64,000 nucleotides of DNA from Thiodiazotropha sp040506705 (GTDB taxonomy: Bacteria; Pseudomonadota; Gammaproteobacteria; Chromatiales; Chromatiaceae), in the NCBI GenBank assembly GCA_040506705.1, contig JBEVWG010000012.1, positions 48,851 through 112,850 of the forward strand. The letters are read 5' to 3'. The stretch's first letter is position 1; each line of letters opens with the position of its first letter. The notes beneath the pieces were generated by a model. That model did not search any database. It was not told where the DNA came from and saw nothing but the letters and a program-made list of their open reading frames with translations. The position numbers and the translations under genes are program-made. This document shows positions 34,898 through 43,958 of this stretch, piece by piece.

Positions 34898-35602
34898 TTA
34901 ACTATTCGAGATACCCTTTTGCAGATAGAGTCTGGCCAATTGCATATCACCAGGCCGGGTTATCTTGATATTCGTGCTCTCTCCCTCAACTATTTTAGGC
35001 GTGTAGCCTGAGAGCTCCATCGCCCCCGCTTCATCTGTAATCGTTGCATCACTCAGGATCGCCGCCTGAATAGAAGAGATCAGAAGTCCCAGACGAAACA
35101 TTTGTGGTGTAAAAGCGCGCCATAGCCCCTCACGGGAGACTGTTGCATCGACACCATTAGCACTGTCCACCCACTTCAATGTATCGCTGACCGGCACCCC
35201 AAGCAGTCCACCAACCGGATGCTCATGCAGGGTCTCTATGAGACGACTTAGATCAGCGTCAGACAGGCAGGGTCTTGCGGCATCATGGACTAATACCCAG
35301 TCATCATCACTGGCTTGCTCTAAGAGACTGTTCAGTGCATTCAGCACTGATTGATAGCGAGCTTCACCACCGGCGACCCTGATCACTCTGGGATCACTGG
35401 CATAGTCGCAAAGCTCCCAGTAGGCATCATCTTCGGAAAGCGCCACATAGACGGCCGTAATACGCGGATGGCTGAGTAGTCTCGACAGTGTATGGTCGAT
35501 GATCCTGCGACCGGAGAGATCAAGATACTGCTTCGGTATATCTCCACCCATGCGTCGACCAACACCTGCAGCAGGTACCACTGCCCAGCATCTAACGCTC
35601 AT
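34898..35602 (-). CDS. ispD: 2-C-methyl-D-erythritol 4-phosphate cytidylyltransferase
   Basis: A 234-residue enzyme of the MEP pathway. The nucleotide-binding motif PAAGVGRRMGGDIPKQYL is near the N-terminus, and VLVHDAARPC and ITDEAGAMEL follow. I chose the ATG at 35602 (MSVRCWAVVPAAG); it overlaps ftsB by 11 bases. The usual ftsB-ispD order is kept. Confidence 0.96.
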   Translation of the reverse strand: MSVRCWAVVPAAGVGRRMGGDIPKQYLDLSGRRIIDHTLSRLLSHPRITAVYVALSEDDAYWELCDYASDPRVIRVAGGEARYQSVLNALNSLLEQASDDDWVLVHDAARPCLSDADLSRLIETLHEHPVGGLLGVPVSDTLKWVDSANGVDATVSREGLWRAFTPQMFRLGLLISSIQAAILSDATITDEAGAMELSGYTPKIVEGESTNIKITRPGDMQLARLYLQKGISNS

Positions 35603-35888
35603 TCGCTTTATCCTCAGAGGGGGTAACAACCTGGTAGAATATCTCTCCCTCTTTGATCATGCCCAGCTCGCTGCGCGCCCGTTCCTCGATGGCATCTTGT
35701 CCACTGCGCAAGTCCTCAACCTCTGCCTGCAACGCATCGTTTCGCTTACGTAAACCCACCATCTCCTGCTGTAAGGTTTGAATCTCATCCTTTAGATTAT
35801 TTACCTCAGCCAGGCTCCCCTCTCCTACCCAGAGTCGGTATTGCAGAAAAGCCAGCAGAATAACCAAAATGAAAATAGTGGTGCGCAT
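35592..35888 (-). CDS. ftsB: Cell division protein FtsB
   Basis: A 98-residue bitopic protein: a membrane helix at about residues 3-20 (TIFILVILLAFLQYRLW) and a long periplasmic coiled coil (NNLKDEIQTLQQEMVGLRKR and onward). FtsB joins FtsL and FtsQ in the divisome. Length and the order eno-ftsB-ispD match other gammaproteobacteria; a 214-bp gap holding a dispersed repeat separates it from eno. Confidence 0.94.
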   Translation of the reverse strand: MRTTIFILVILLAFLQYRLWVGEGSLAEVNNLKDEIQTLQQEMVGLRKRNDALQAEVEDLRSGQDAIEERARSELGMIKEGEIFYQVVTPSEDKANER

Positions 35889-35940
35889 GGTTCAAATCAA
35901 GGAACTCTAATATCAGTGGGCCGACCGATGGTGCTTATCC

Positions 35941-36025
35941 CTGGTAATAGCCCGCTATTGCGAAGATAGGCAACACAATAGCGGTGCATTTTGACGGCAA
36001 GCTATCGAATCATGAGTTGATCAGA
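35941..36025 (+). repeat. Dispersed intergenic repeat, copy A
   Basis: GGTAATAGCCCGCTATTGCG-AAGATAGGCAAC, then GCATTTTGACGGCAAGCTATCG and GAGTTGATCAGA, which align with 54501..54620 (GGTAATAACCCAGCTATTGG..., GCATCTTGAGGGCAAGATGTCGG). It fills most of the gap between eno and ftsB. Confidence 0.7.
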
Positions 36026-36102
36026 TAGCCCTGAAAGAGCGGATAATTCACGAGCAGGCCAGGATCTCAAAAAGCATACTACGCTTGGTCGTACCATCCG
36101 GA

Positions 36103-37386
36103 TCAAGGGATTGCTACTGGAAAGGCATCTTTACCAGCATAGATTGCATCTTCACCCAATTGATCCTCAATGCGCATTAACTGATTGTATTTTGCGACTC
36201 GGTCTGAACGGGATAAGGAGCCGGTTTTGATCTGTCCAGTACCTGTCGCCACAACCAGATCCGCAATAGTGGTATCTTCTGTTTCACCAGAGCGGTGGGA
36301 AATCACTGCACTGTAACCAGCAGCCTTAGCCATATCGATAGCGGCCATAGTCTCACTTAAGGTGCCTATCTGATTGACTTTGATTAGAATCGAGTTGGCG
36401 ATCTTCTCATCAATCCCGCGCTGCAGGATTTTAGTATTGGTTACAAACAGATCATCACCAACCAGCTGTACCTTTTCACCCAGTTTATCAGTCAGCAGCT
36501 TCCAGCCTTCCCAATCCCCCTCATCCATACCATCCTCGATGGTGATGATAGGATACTGATCCACCCAGGCAGCAAGATAATCGGTGAACTCTTCAGCACT
36601 GAATTTGCGCCCTTCCGATGCCAGGTCGTAGACCCCATCCTGATAAAATTCCGAGCTCGCGACATCCAGACCCAGATAGATATCGCGTCCAGAAGAGAAT
36701 CCTGCCTTTTCTATAGCTTCCAGGATCACTTCGATCGCTGACTCATTGGAGGGAAGATTGGGGGCAAAACCACCTTCATCGCCCACCGCCGTTGCCATGC
36801 CCCTGCCCTTTAGCACACTCTGCAGAGCATGAAAGACCTCGGCACCATAGCGCACCGCTTCACGAATCGAACCGGCACCCACAGGCAGAATCATGAACTC
36901 CTGCAGATCGACACTATTATCGGCATGTGCACCACCATTGATGATATTCATCATTGGTACTGGCAAGCGGTAGGGACCAGATGAGAGGGAACGATAGAGT
37001 GGCAGCGCCCTCTCCTGGGCTGCGCCGTGAGCTGCTGCCAGAGAGACACCTAAAAGCGCATTGGCACCCAACTTTGATTTATTTTCTGTTCCGTCCAGAT
37101 CGAGCATGCACTGATCTACACCAGACTGATCTGTAACATCCATGCCCATCAATGCCTCTTTGATGGGGCCATTGATATGTGCAACCGCCTGCAGAACACC
37201 CTTGCCCAGATAGCGACTCTTATCACCATCCCTCAACTCCAGGGCTTCACGTGATCCGGTAGAGGCACCGGAAGGCACCATTGCCCTGCCTATGGCGCCA
37301 TCTGCTGTGAATACATCGGCTTCAATGGTCGGGTTTCCTCGTGAATCGAGAATTTCTCGTCCACGTACATCAACAATTTCAGACAT
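36103..37386 (-). CDS. eno: Enolase
   Basis: A 427-residue glycolytic enzyme, full length, with the magnesium and catalytic motifs: GAHADNSVDLQEFMILPVGA (split), AVGDEGGFAPNL, VGDDLFVTNTKIL and SHRSGETEDTTIADL. It interconverts 2-phosphoglycerate and phosphoenolpyruvate; in other bacteria it also joins the RNA degradosome. Preceded by kdsA after 82 bp, the usual pyrG-kdsA-eno order. Confidence 0.98.
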   Translation of the reverse strand: MSEIVDVRGREILDSRGNPTIEADVFTADGAIGRAMVPSGASTGSREALELRDGDKSRYLGKGVLQAVAHINGPIKEALMGMDVTDQSGVDQCMLDLDGTENKSKLGANALLGVSLAAAHGAAQERALPLYRSLSSGPYRLPVPMMNIINGGAHADNSVDLQEFMILPVGAGSIREAVRYGAEVFHALQSVLKGRGMATAVGDEGGFAPNLPSNESAIEVILEAIEKAGFSSGRDIYLGLDVASSEFYQDGVYDLASEGRKFSAEEFTDYLAAWVDQYPIITIEDGMDEGDWEGWKLLTDKLGEKVQLVGDDLFVTNTKILQRGIDEKIANSILIKVNQIGTLSETMAAIDMAKAAGYSAVISHRSGETEDTTIADLVVATGTGQIKTGSLSRSDRVAKYNQLMRIEDQLGEDAIYAGKDAFPVAIP

Positions 37387-37468
37387 TTCGTCTCCGTCTT
37401 GTTCTGTCGTTTGTTTCTATTAGCACTATTGTCATCAAGCAATGTTACAGGCAGATGACTCGCCAGAT

Positions 37469-38302
37469 TTATAATTCCAATTCAATCAGGCCACTTTGTT
37501 TAACCTGTCTATCCAATGCCACCAGCGTTTCAAGAAGTGCCTTCATCTTCGCTAGTGGCCAGGCGTTTGGTCCATCACTCAACGCTTTATCCGGCTCGGG
37601 ATGGGTCTCCATGAACAGACCTGCCACACCGGCAGCCACTGCAGACCGGGCGAGTACTGGAACAAACTCCCTCTGCCCTCCGGAATGCTTACCCTGTCCC
37701 CCAGGTAACTGAACCGAATGTGTCGCATCAAAGACCACTGGACATCCTGTCTCTCGCATTGCAGCAAGTGAACGCATATCTGATACCAGATTGTTATAGC
37801 CAAATGAGACTCCACGCTCACAAACCATCAGCTGCTGATTCCCCACTGCCCTGGCCTTCTCAACCACATGGGTCATATCCCAGGGTGCAAGGAACTGCCC
37901 TTTCTTAATATTAACGGGTAAACCCTGACTGGCAACACGCTGGATAAAATTGGTTTGGCGGCAGAGAAAGGCCGGTGTCTGTAAAACGTCAACACATTCA
38001 GCCACCTCATCCAATGGGGTGTCTTCATGCACATCTGTAAGGATAGGCACACCCAATTCAGCTTTGACCTTCTCAAGTATCTGCAGACCCTGCTCCATAC
38101 CGGGACCACGATAACTCTCAGATGAGGAACGATTGGCTTTATCAAAAGATGATTTGTAGATAAAGGGTATTCCAAGATCGTTGCAAAGGCTTTTCAACGT
38201 CCCTGCTGTCTCCATCGCGAGTTGTTCACTCTCGATTACACAGGGGCCAGCAATCAGAAAAATGGGCCGATCCAGTCCAACTTCGAAATCACACAGCTTC
38301 AC
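37469..38302 (-). CDS. kdsA: 2-dehydro-3-deoxyphosphooctonate aldolase (KDO-8-P synthase)
   Basis: A 277-residue enzyme that condenses phosphoenolpyruvate and arabinose 5-phosphate for lipopolysaccharide KDO. Family motifs: IAGPCVIESEQLAMETA, FKSSFDKANRSS-type segment (YKSSFDKANRSS), DVHEDTPLDEVA and FDATHSVQLPGG. Its ATG overlaps the pyrG stop (ATGA), giving translational coupling. Confidence 0.98.
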   Translation of the reverse strand: MKLCDFEVGLDRPIFLIAGPCVIESEQLAMETAGTLKSLCNDLGIPFIYKSSFDKANRSSSESYRGPGMEQGLQILEKVKAELGVPILTDVHEDTPLDEVAECVDVLQTPAFLCRQTNFIQRVASQGLPVNIKKGQFLAPWDMTHVVEKARAVGNQQLMVCERGVSFGYNNLVSDMRSLAAMRETGCPVVFDATHSVQLPGGQGKHSGGQREFVPVLARSAVAAGVAGLFMETHPEPDKALSDGPNAWPLAKMKALLETLVALDRQVKQSGLIELEL

Positions 38303-39930
38303 GCCTGGCTATCCCTATGTTTTCTGGCTGCTTCAATAAACCCAGAAAAGAGCGGGTGTCCATGACGAGGTGTGGAGGTAAATTCCGGATGAAATTGACA
38401 AGCCACAAACCATGGATGTTCAGGTATCTCAACGATTTCGACCAAACGGCCATCAACCGAACGGCCAGAGACCTTCATGCCGGCAGTGACAATATCATCC
38501 AGGTAGCTGTTATTGAATTCGTAGCGGTGGCGGTGGCGTTCGACAATGACCTCTTTGTCATAGAGTTGATGGGTGAGGCTACCAGGTTGCAGCCTGCACT
38601 CTTGTCCGCCGAGACGCATGGTGCCCCCCATATCGGAGTTTTCACTCCGGGTTTCAAGCTTACCATCCGCATTCAGCCACTCCACGATTAATCCGATTAC
38701 AGGGTTAGGCGTAGAGCGATCAAATTCAGTGCTGTGAGCATCTGCCAAACCGGCCACATGGCGAGCAAACTCAATCACTGCCACCTGCATACCCAAACAG
38801 ATACCCAGATAGGGGATCGAGTTCTCCCGCGCATAGCTTACTGCAGCAATTTTGCCCTCTACGCCGCGATTGCCAAATCCCCCCGGCACCAGGATAGCAT
38901 CCATACCCTTCAGGCTATCGATGCCACTCTTCTCTATCTGCTCAGAATCGACATAGTGAATAACCACCCGATTCCCGGTATGCACGCCAGCATGAACCAG
39001 CGCCTCAGAGAGGGACTTATATGCTTCGGTGAGATGCACGTACTTACCCACCATCGCGACTTTCACTTCTCCTTCCAGATTGTCCAGCCCTTCAAGAAAT
39101 GCTTCCCATTCAGAGAGATCCGCAGGTGGCAAATTCAGACCAAAGCGCTGATTCACCAACTCATCCATATTCTGAGCATGCAGCAGCACAGGAATCCGAT
39201 AGATCGAGTCAGCATCGACAGCTGAGATAACGGCCTGTTCAGGGACATTGGTAAAAAGTGCGATCTTTCTACGCTCCGCTTCCGGCAGAGGCTGCTCAGA
39301 GCGACATACCAGGATATCCGGTTGAATACCGATAGAGCGCAACTCCTTCACCGAATGTTGAGTCGGTTTGGTTTTGATCTCTCCAGATGCTTTGATATAG
39401 GGCACCAGGGTAAGATGCATGAACATCGCCCGTTGTGGCCCCATCTCCACGCCCATTTGCCGGATCGCCTCCAGAAATGGCAGGGATTCAATATCGCCTA
39501 CGGTACCGCCTATCTCTACCAGACAGATATCCTTGTCAGCCGCACCAAGCTGGATACTGTCCTTGATTTGATTGGTGATATGGGGAATTACTTGAACCGT
39601 ACCCCCCAGATACTCCCCTTTTCGCTCCTTGCGAATCACATTTTCGTAGATCTGACCTGTGGTGAAGTTGTTATTAAACCCCATGGTACTGTCGATAAAT
39701 CGTTCGTAATGGCCGAGATCCAGATCTGTTTCAGATCCATCTTCGGTTACAAACACCTCGCCATGCTGAAAAGGACTCATGGTGCCGGGATCCACGTTAA
39801 TATAGGGATCCAGCTTGATCATTGTGACATCCAGTCCGCGGGCCTCCAGCAGTGCAGCCAGAGAAGCTGAAGCGATACCTTTGCCAAGGGAGGAGACAAC
39901 ACCGCCCGTAATAAAAATAAAACTGGTCAT
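38299..39930 (-). CDS. pyrG: CTP synthase
   Basis: A 543-residue protein. The amidoligase half starts FITGGVVSSLGKGIASASLA (nucleotide-binding loop), contains KLDPYINVDPGTMSPFQHGE, and the glutamine amidotransferase half shows the nucleophile in YLGICLGMQVAVIEF and the H/E pair near CQFHPEFTS. It makes CTP from UTP using glutamine. Order pyrG-kdsA-eno is standard. Confidence 0.98.
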   Translation of the reverse strand: MTSFIFITGGVVSSLGKGIASASLAALLEARGLDVTMIKLDPYINVDPGTMSPFQHGEVFVTEDGSETDLDLGHYERFIDSTMGFNNNFTTGQIYENVIRKERKGEYLGGTVQVIPHITNQIKDSIQLGAADKDICLVEIGGTVGDIESLPFLEAIRQMGVEMGPQRAMFMHLTLVPYIKASGEIKTKPTQHSVKELRSIGIQPDILVCRSEQPLPEAERRKIALFTNVPEQAVISAVDADSIYRIPVLLHAQNMDELVNQRFGLNLPPADLSEWEAFLEGLDNLEGEVKVAMVGKYVHLTEAYKSLSEALVHAGVHTGNRVVIHYVDSEQIEKSGIDSLKGMDAILVPGGFGNRGVEGKIAAVSYARENSIPYLGICLGMQVAVIEFARHVAGLADAHSTEFDRSTPNPVIGLIVEWLNADGKLETRSENSDMGGTMRLGGQECRLQPGSLTHQLYDKEVIVERHRHRYEFNNSYLDDIVTAGMKVSGRSVDGRLVEIVEIPEHPWFVACQFHPEFTSTPRHGHPLFSGFIEAARKHRDSQA

Positions 39931-40459
39931 GTAATTCTGCTTACCAGGTTAGAGTGCAGGAAAATGGGATATAGGACGGGTGTAAACAGTAACAGATTGC
40001 CCCTCTTCACTCAATCTCGAAGGGCTAACCAACCTGGTTTCAATTTAGGTATTATTCAGAACTGCAACAAACTACTGATTCAAGGCATGTCCTCGATAAA
40101 AATATCTGCACTCTATATAAGGAAGTAACTCGGAACTCCCCAGAGATTTCCATCAGATCGCCCCTGAGAGCTGCTTGCTCAGGATCCAAATAGATCGAAT
40201 CAAATAGACAAGATTGCCATGAAATCGTCTCCATACGGGGCTCAATAATTCGATTGATTATAACTGACCAGGGTCTATAATCGATTGGCGTGTTACGCAA
40301 ATAACAACTACTGAGGCAAGTAGAACTTTACCCTACAGTCTGCCCCGTAACATGACAGACTTGGCGTGAAGTCCTTAACCATTGCATGATGGAGGCTGTA
40401 AGGCCGCTTTTCTACATCACCGATGTAGTATGAAAACAATCATTTGAGAGGAAGAAAGC
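39931..40459. other. Divergent control region pyrG / sulfur globule gene
   Basis: A 529-bp gap holding the promoters of pyrG and the sulfur globule gene. Just before the latter, at 40412..40428, CTACATC / GATGTAG form a perfect 7-bp hairpin with a 3-base loop, 31 bp upstream of the ATG; the ribosome binding site GAGAGGAAG follows. A minus-strand ORF of 82 codons (40052..40300) has no good start and is not called. No GGGATA box occurs here. Confidence 0.5.
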
Positions 40460-40816
40460 ATGACTAAATTTGCTAAAGTTCTGAGCATCGCGGCACTCGT
40501 AGCTGTGTCTACCAGTGCATCTGCCTGGTGGGGCAACGGCCCATGGGGCGGCAACCGTGGTTATAACAACGACGGCTACGGTGACGGCTATGGTGATGGC
40601 TCTGGTGATTTCAGCTTTGGCATGAGCGGCAACGCCCGTGGTTCTGGCTATGGTCGTGGTAATAACTACTACCGTGGCTACAACGGTTACGGTCCTTATG
40701 GCTACGGCGGCGCTCCTTATGGCTATGGCGCTCCTTATGGCGCACCATATGGTGGTGCTCCTTATGGCTATCCTGCACCTCCTGCAGCTGCACCCGCTCC
40801 TGCTCCGGCTCAATAA
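40460..40816 (+). CDS. Sulfur globule protein (Sgp family)
   Basis: A 118-residue protein with a signal peptide (LSIAALVAVSTSASA, cut after residue 22, leaving WWGNGPW). The mature chain is Gly/Tyr/Asn/Pro-rich with PYGYGAPYG-type repeats and ends PAPPAAAPAPAPAQ. This is the pattern of SgpA/SgpB, structural proteins of the envelope around sulfur globules in Chromatiaceae; the exported state places the globules in the periplasm. It is transcribed alone with a strong terminator. The low-complexity composition makes finer subtyping unsafe. Confidence 0.88.
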   Translation: MTKFAKVLSIAALVAVSTSASAWWGNGPWGGNRGYNNDGYGDGYGDGSGDFSFGMSGNARGSGYGRGNNYYRGYNGYGPYGYGGAPYGYGAPYGAPYGGAPYGYPAPPAAAPAPAPAQ

Positions 40817-40840
40817 TCAGGCCGATCAATAGCAGAAAAG

Positions 40841-40863
40841 CCGGCCTTCAGGCCGGTTTTTTT
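40841..40863 (+). terminator. Intrinsic terminator of the sulfur globule gene
   Basis: CCGGCC / GGCCGG around TTCA, followed by seven T, 24 bp after the stop codon. This is a textbook strong terminator. Confidence 0.92.
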
Positions 40864-40918
40864 ATTCGGCGACAGACTAAAAATCAATGATCCAAAGTAA
40901 TAAAAACAGTAAAACTAC

Positions 40919-40932
40919 TTGATCCACATCAA
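40919..40932. promoter_or_regulatory. Perfect FNR box upstream of the fnr-type gene
   Basis: TTGATCCACATCAA matches TTGAT-N4-ATCAA exactly. It lies 265 bp upstream of the FNR-type regulator start in a 381-bp gap (40817..41197) with no other gene. Autoregulation by oxygen status is the simplest reading; the distance means the transcription start would be far upstream of the start codon. Confidence 0.75.
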
Positions 40933-41197
40933 GAATTTCTGGAAAAATAGCTCGAATTGCCAGCCCACCAACAATTAAACATGGACGAAATAGGGTAGAT
41001 TGGGAGACATTAAGCTGTATCAGCCTGGCATATGCGCCTGGTAAAGCAGCTTTTAATGTTTTTATTTGGCAAAACCGCCTCTGAGCAAAGCTAAATTCAG
41101 GGTGAGAGAGGACAATTCAAGGGTAAGAAATGCCTTAAACACTAACTGGGTGCACAATACATTGCCTATATAGCACCTGCCATGCTGGAGCGATTAC

Positions 41198-41956
41198 TTG
41201 ACTAGTAGAAAAGTCGTATCATTTGAAAACATCAAGGTCGCCTGTAAAAACTGCAGCCTTGCCACCCTATGTCTCCCCATGGGGCTGACTCCGGACGATG
41301 TCGAACGCCTCGATGGCATCATCAAGCGAGGCCGCCCCTACCATCGAGGAGATCATCTCTACCGCGGGGCAGACAAGTTTCATAGCTTACGGGTTATAAC
41401 AAGCGGTTCGGTCAAGACCTACAGCCCAAATGAGGATGGTGGAGAACAGGTATTGGGATTTCATCTTCCCGGCGAACTTATTGGCCTGGATGCAATCCAG
41501 GACGATAGCCACACCTGCTCAGCCATCGCCCTTGAGACTACAGCGGTATGTGAAATCCCATTCTCCCAGCTGGAATCTCTGAGCTGCATAATGCCCAGTC
41601 TGCAACACCAGATGTATCGCCTGCTCAGTCGGGAGATAGGTCAGGAGACAGAAATGTTGACGCTGCTGGGTAAAAAGAGTGCGGAGGAGCGTTTAGCAAC
41701 CTTCCTGCTCAGCTTCTCTGAACGATTCAAACAACGGGGTTTTTCTGCCAGCGACTTCTTTCTCAGTATGTCACGCCATGAAATCGGTAACTACCTCGGT
41801 TTAGCAGTCGAGACCGTGAGTAGACTCTTTACCAGGTTTCAGGATGAAAACCTGCTTAGAGTAGAGCGGAAACATGTACAGTTACTCGACATACCGAGGT
41901 TGTATGACATCGTGCAAGGCTGCGATAGCGCCAAGTCCACACAATCCAGAGGTTAA
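41198..41956 (+). CDS. FNR-type oxygen-responsive transcription regulator
   Basis: A 252-residue CRP/FNR-family protein. Cysteines at 16, 19 and 25 (CKNCSLATLC) and Cys107 (SHTC) are the four ligands of an oxygen-labile 4Fe-4S cluster. A cNMP-binding fold spans about 30-150 and a helix-turn-helix with recognition helix VETVSRLFTRF spans about 175-240. The start is a TTG with GGAG eight bases upstream; no in-frame ATG exists before residue 28. It controls the switch to low oxygen. Confidence 0.93.
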   Translation: MTSRKVVSFENIKVACKNCSLATLCLPMGLTPDDVERLDGIIKRGRPYHRGDHLYRGADKFHSLRVITSGSVKTYSPNEDGGEQVLGFHLPGELIGLDAIQDDSHTCSAIALETTAVCEIPFSQLESLSCIMPSLQHQMYRLLSREIGQETEMLTLLGKKSAEERLATFLLSFSERFKQRGFSASDFFLSMSRHEIGNYLGLAVETVSRLFTRFQDENLLRVERKHVQLLDIPRLYDIVQGCDSAKSTQSRG

Positions 41957-41964
41957 ATCCAGAC

Positions 41965-41999
41965 TTAAGGGCACAAGCAATTATTAGAGGCGCCCTTAA
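41965..41999. terminator. Bidirectional hairpin between fnr-type gene and dnaQ
   Basis: Perfect 8-bp arms TTAAGGGC / GCCCTTAA with a 19-base loop lie between convergent genes; the right arm runs into the dnaQ stop codon. Confidence 0.55.
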
Positions 42000-42700
42000 C
42001 TGTTAAGCCAAACGCACCTTTCGCCCATCTCCTCAAGTTGACGCTCATGGGCTTCAATCTCTTCAGCGCCGGCAACAACCACTTTGAGAGGGGGACGGCC
42101 GGCTGACAGTCGGCGGATATTATCAACCGATTGCTCATCACCACCCTGCTGCCCAAGATCGTCATCCAACACCAGCGCCGTCTGTCCACCGGTCATCATC
42201 AAATAGACATCGGCGAGTATTTCAGCATCCAGTAACGCCCCATGCAGCTCACGATGGGAGTTATCGATATCATAGCGTCTGCATAATGCATCAAGGCTGT
42301 TTCTCTGCCCTGGATGCATCTTCTTTGCCATGATCAGCGTATCGGTAACAGCACACAGTGCATCGATGCGCTGCGGGTTTTCCATCAACCTCAATTCATG
42401 ATCAAGGAATCCGACATCGAATGGTGCATTGTGGATAATCAATTCAGCACCACGCACATATTCGATGAAGTCAGTCACCACATCACAGAATTTCGGCTTG
42501 TCGGCGAGAAACTCATTGGTGATACCATGCACCTCAATGGCCCCCGCATCGATCTCTCGATCTGGTTGCAGAAACTGATGGAAGTTATTACCTGTCAATC
42601 TTCGGTCAACCAGCTCAACACAGCCGATCTCAATAATTCTATGTCCCTGCTCTGGCTCCAGACCGGTGGTTTCTGTGTCGAGTACAATCTGGCGCATCAT
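41996..42700 (-). CDS. dnaQ: DNA polymerase III epsilon subunit (proofreading exonuclease)
   Basis: A 234-residue protein with the DEDDh exonuclease motifs: DTETTGLEPEQGHRIIEIG at the start, NAPFDVGFLDHE in the middle, and HRELHGALLDAEILADVY at the end. It proofreads replication as part of the Pol III core. Overlaps rnhA by four bases (ATGA), an order shared with E. coli, though there the genes are divergent. Confidence 0.95.
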   Translation of the reverse strand: MMRQIVLDTETTGLEPEQGHRIIEIGCVELVDRRLTGNNFHQFLQPDREIDAGAIEVHGITNEFLADKPKFCDVVTDFIEYVRGAELIIHNAPFDVGFLDHELRLMENPQRIDALCAVTDTLIMAKKMHPGQRNSLDALCRRYDIDNSHRELHGALLDAEILADVYLMMTGGQTALVLDDDLGQQGGDEQSVDNIRRLSAGRPPLKVVVAGAEEIEAHERQLEEMGERCVWLNS

Positions 42701-43137
42701 GACAACATCTCCTGAATACCCAGATTAGCCAGTTCATCTGCCAATTCATTCCCTGGATGACCAGCATGTCCTTTTACCCATTGCCAATCCACATCATGTT
42801 TACTCACTTCACTATCCAATTCCCGCCACAAATCAACATTTTTTACCGCCTTGCGTGCAGAGGTCTTCCAACCATTTCTCTTCCAGCCGTGGATCCACTG
42901 GGTAATGCCGTTTTTTACATATTGTGAATCGGTAGTCACTTGCACCTGACTGGGCCTTGTCAGCTCCTGTAACCCCCGAATTACCGCAAGCAGCTCCATC
43001 CGGTTATTGGTAGTGCCAGGCTCACCGCCATACAGTCTCTTTTCATGGCCTGCATAGCGCAGTACAACCCCCCAACCACCAGGTCCAGGATTCCCTTTAC
43101 AGGCGCCATCACTAAAAAGTTCTACTATTTGAGTCAT
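42697..43137 (-). CDS. rnhA: Ribonuclease HI
   Basis: A 146-residue enzyme with the DEDD catalytic residues visible in FSDGACKGNPGPGGWG, NNRMELLAV, TDSQYVKNGI and KGHAGHPGNELADELA. It removes RNA from RNA-DNA hybrids. Located between the methyltransferase and dnaQ. Confidence 0.97.
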   Translation of the reverse strand: MTQIVELFSDGACKGNPGPGGWGVVLRYAGHEKRLYGGEPGTTNNRMELLAVIRGLQELTRPSQVQVTTDSQYVKNGITQWIHGWKRNGWKTSARKAVKNVDLWRELDSEVSKHDVDWQWVKGHAGHPGNELADELANLGIQEMLS

Positions 43138-43196
43138 TTATACTTCTTAAAAATCCGTTAAGAGATAGGGTTTCTTATGCTTAACAGGCCTGATCA

Positions 43197-43958
43197 CTAA
43201 GTCCCATTCCTGATTGTTGGTTCTGCTGCAGTGGGTAAAACACGTTTTTTTACCGACCATTTCGGGCGAATGTGTGTAAGAGTAACCACGCGCTTTACGG
43301 CCAATATGATATACACCCCACCAAAATTCGGATAGAGATTCTCCCCGAGCTGCTCCAGAAATTGGAGTCTCTGACTAATACCGGGTCTTTGGATCGGTGG
43401 CCTGTAATTAAGAAAGTGAATATCAAGTAGATCAAAGCCTAAAAGTGACAGCCAATCCAAAACCCTTCGACTGCTGAAAAAGTGACCACACCAAGGCGGT
43501 ATCGATGACCTCAACCTAAGCAGTCTTACCCCTCCCCAGAGGCTCCAGGGGTTGAACCCAGTGATCAGCAGCTTCCCCTCGGGAATCAAAACCCGCTCCA
43601 CTTCACGTAACACCTGGTGGGGATCAGAGGAAAAATCCAGGGTATGGGGTAGTAAAATACCATCCACACAGTCGCCAGCAAATGGCAGCCTATAAGGTTC
43701 AGCCTGCAGATCAACGTTTTTACCACCTGGCGTAACCCCCATCACAATCCGGTTCCGCGCAGGACTCACCCGCAACAGGTCTTCATCCTGCTTCAAATGG
43801 CCGATCTGCACCACATGATAGCCAAACATTGCGGAGATGTGCTGCTGAAGATATTCAGACTCTTGAGCGGCCAAACTCTCTCCAAGCTGACTATTGAACC
43901 ACTCCTGAATGTGACTCTGTTGGCAAGATCGAAGTTTTAACCGCCTGAATTCTCTCAT
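43197..43958 (-). CDS. Class I SAM-dependent methyltransferase (YafS-like)
   Basis: A 253-residue protein with a methyltransferase core: LPFAGDCVDGILLPHTLDFS and VLIPEGKLLITGFNPWSLWG (split). The glycine-rich SAM loop is degenerate. Neighbours rnhA and dnaQ and position match YafS of E. coli. Substrate unknown. No Shine-Dalgarno is obvious at MREFRRLKLR, so the start is uncertain. Confidence 0.85.
   Translation of the reverse strand: MREFRRLKLRSCQQSHIQEWFNSQLGESLAAQESEYLQQHISAMFGYHVVQIGHLKQDEDLLRVSPARNRIVMGVTPGGKNVDLQAEPYRLPFAGDCVDGILLPHTLDFSSDPHQVLREVERVLIPEGKLLITGFNPWSLWGGVRLLRLRSSIPPWCGHFFSSRRVLDWLSLLGFDLLDIHFLNYRPPIQRPGISQRLQFLEQLGENLYPNFGGVYIILAVKRVVTLTHIRPKWSVKKRVLPTAAEPTIRNGT

Noticed and set aside
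39322..39870. Plus-strand ORF of 182 codons
   Set aside because: Antisense to pyrG, whose frame is certain.
40052..40300. Minus-strand ORF of 82 codons before pyrG
   Set aside because: No ribosome binding site or recognisable pattern; lies in a control region.
40412..40813. Minus-strand ORF of 133 codons, Arg/Thr/Val repeats
   Set aside because: Shadow of the repetitive sulfur globule gene.
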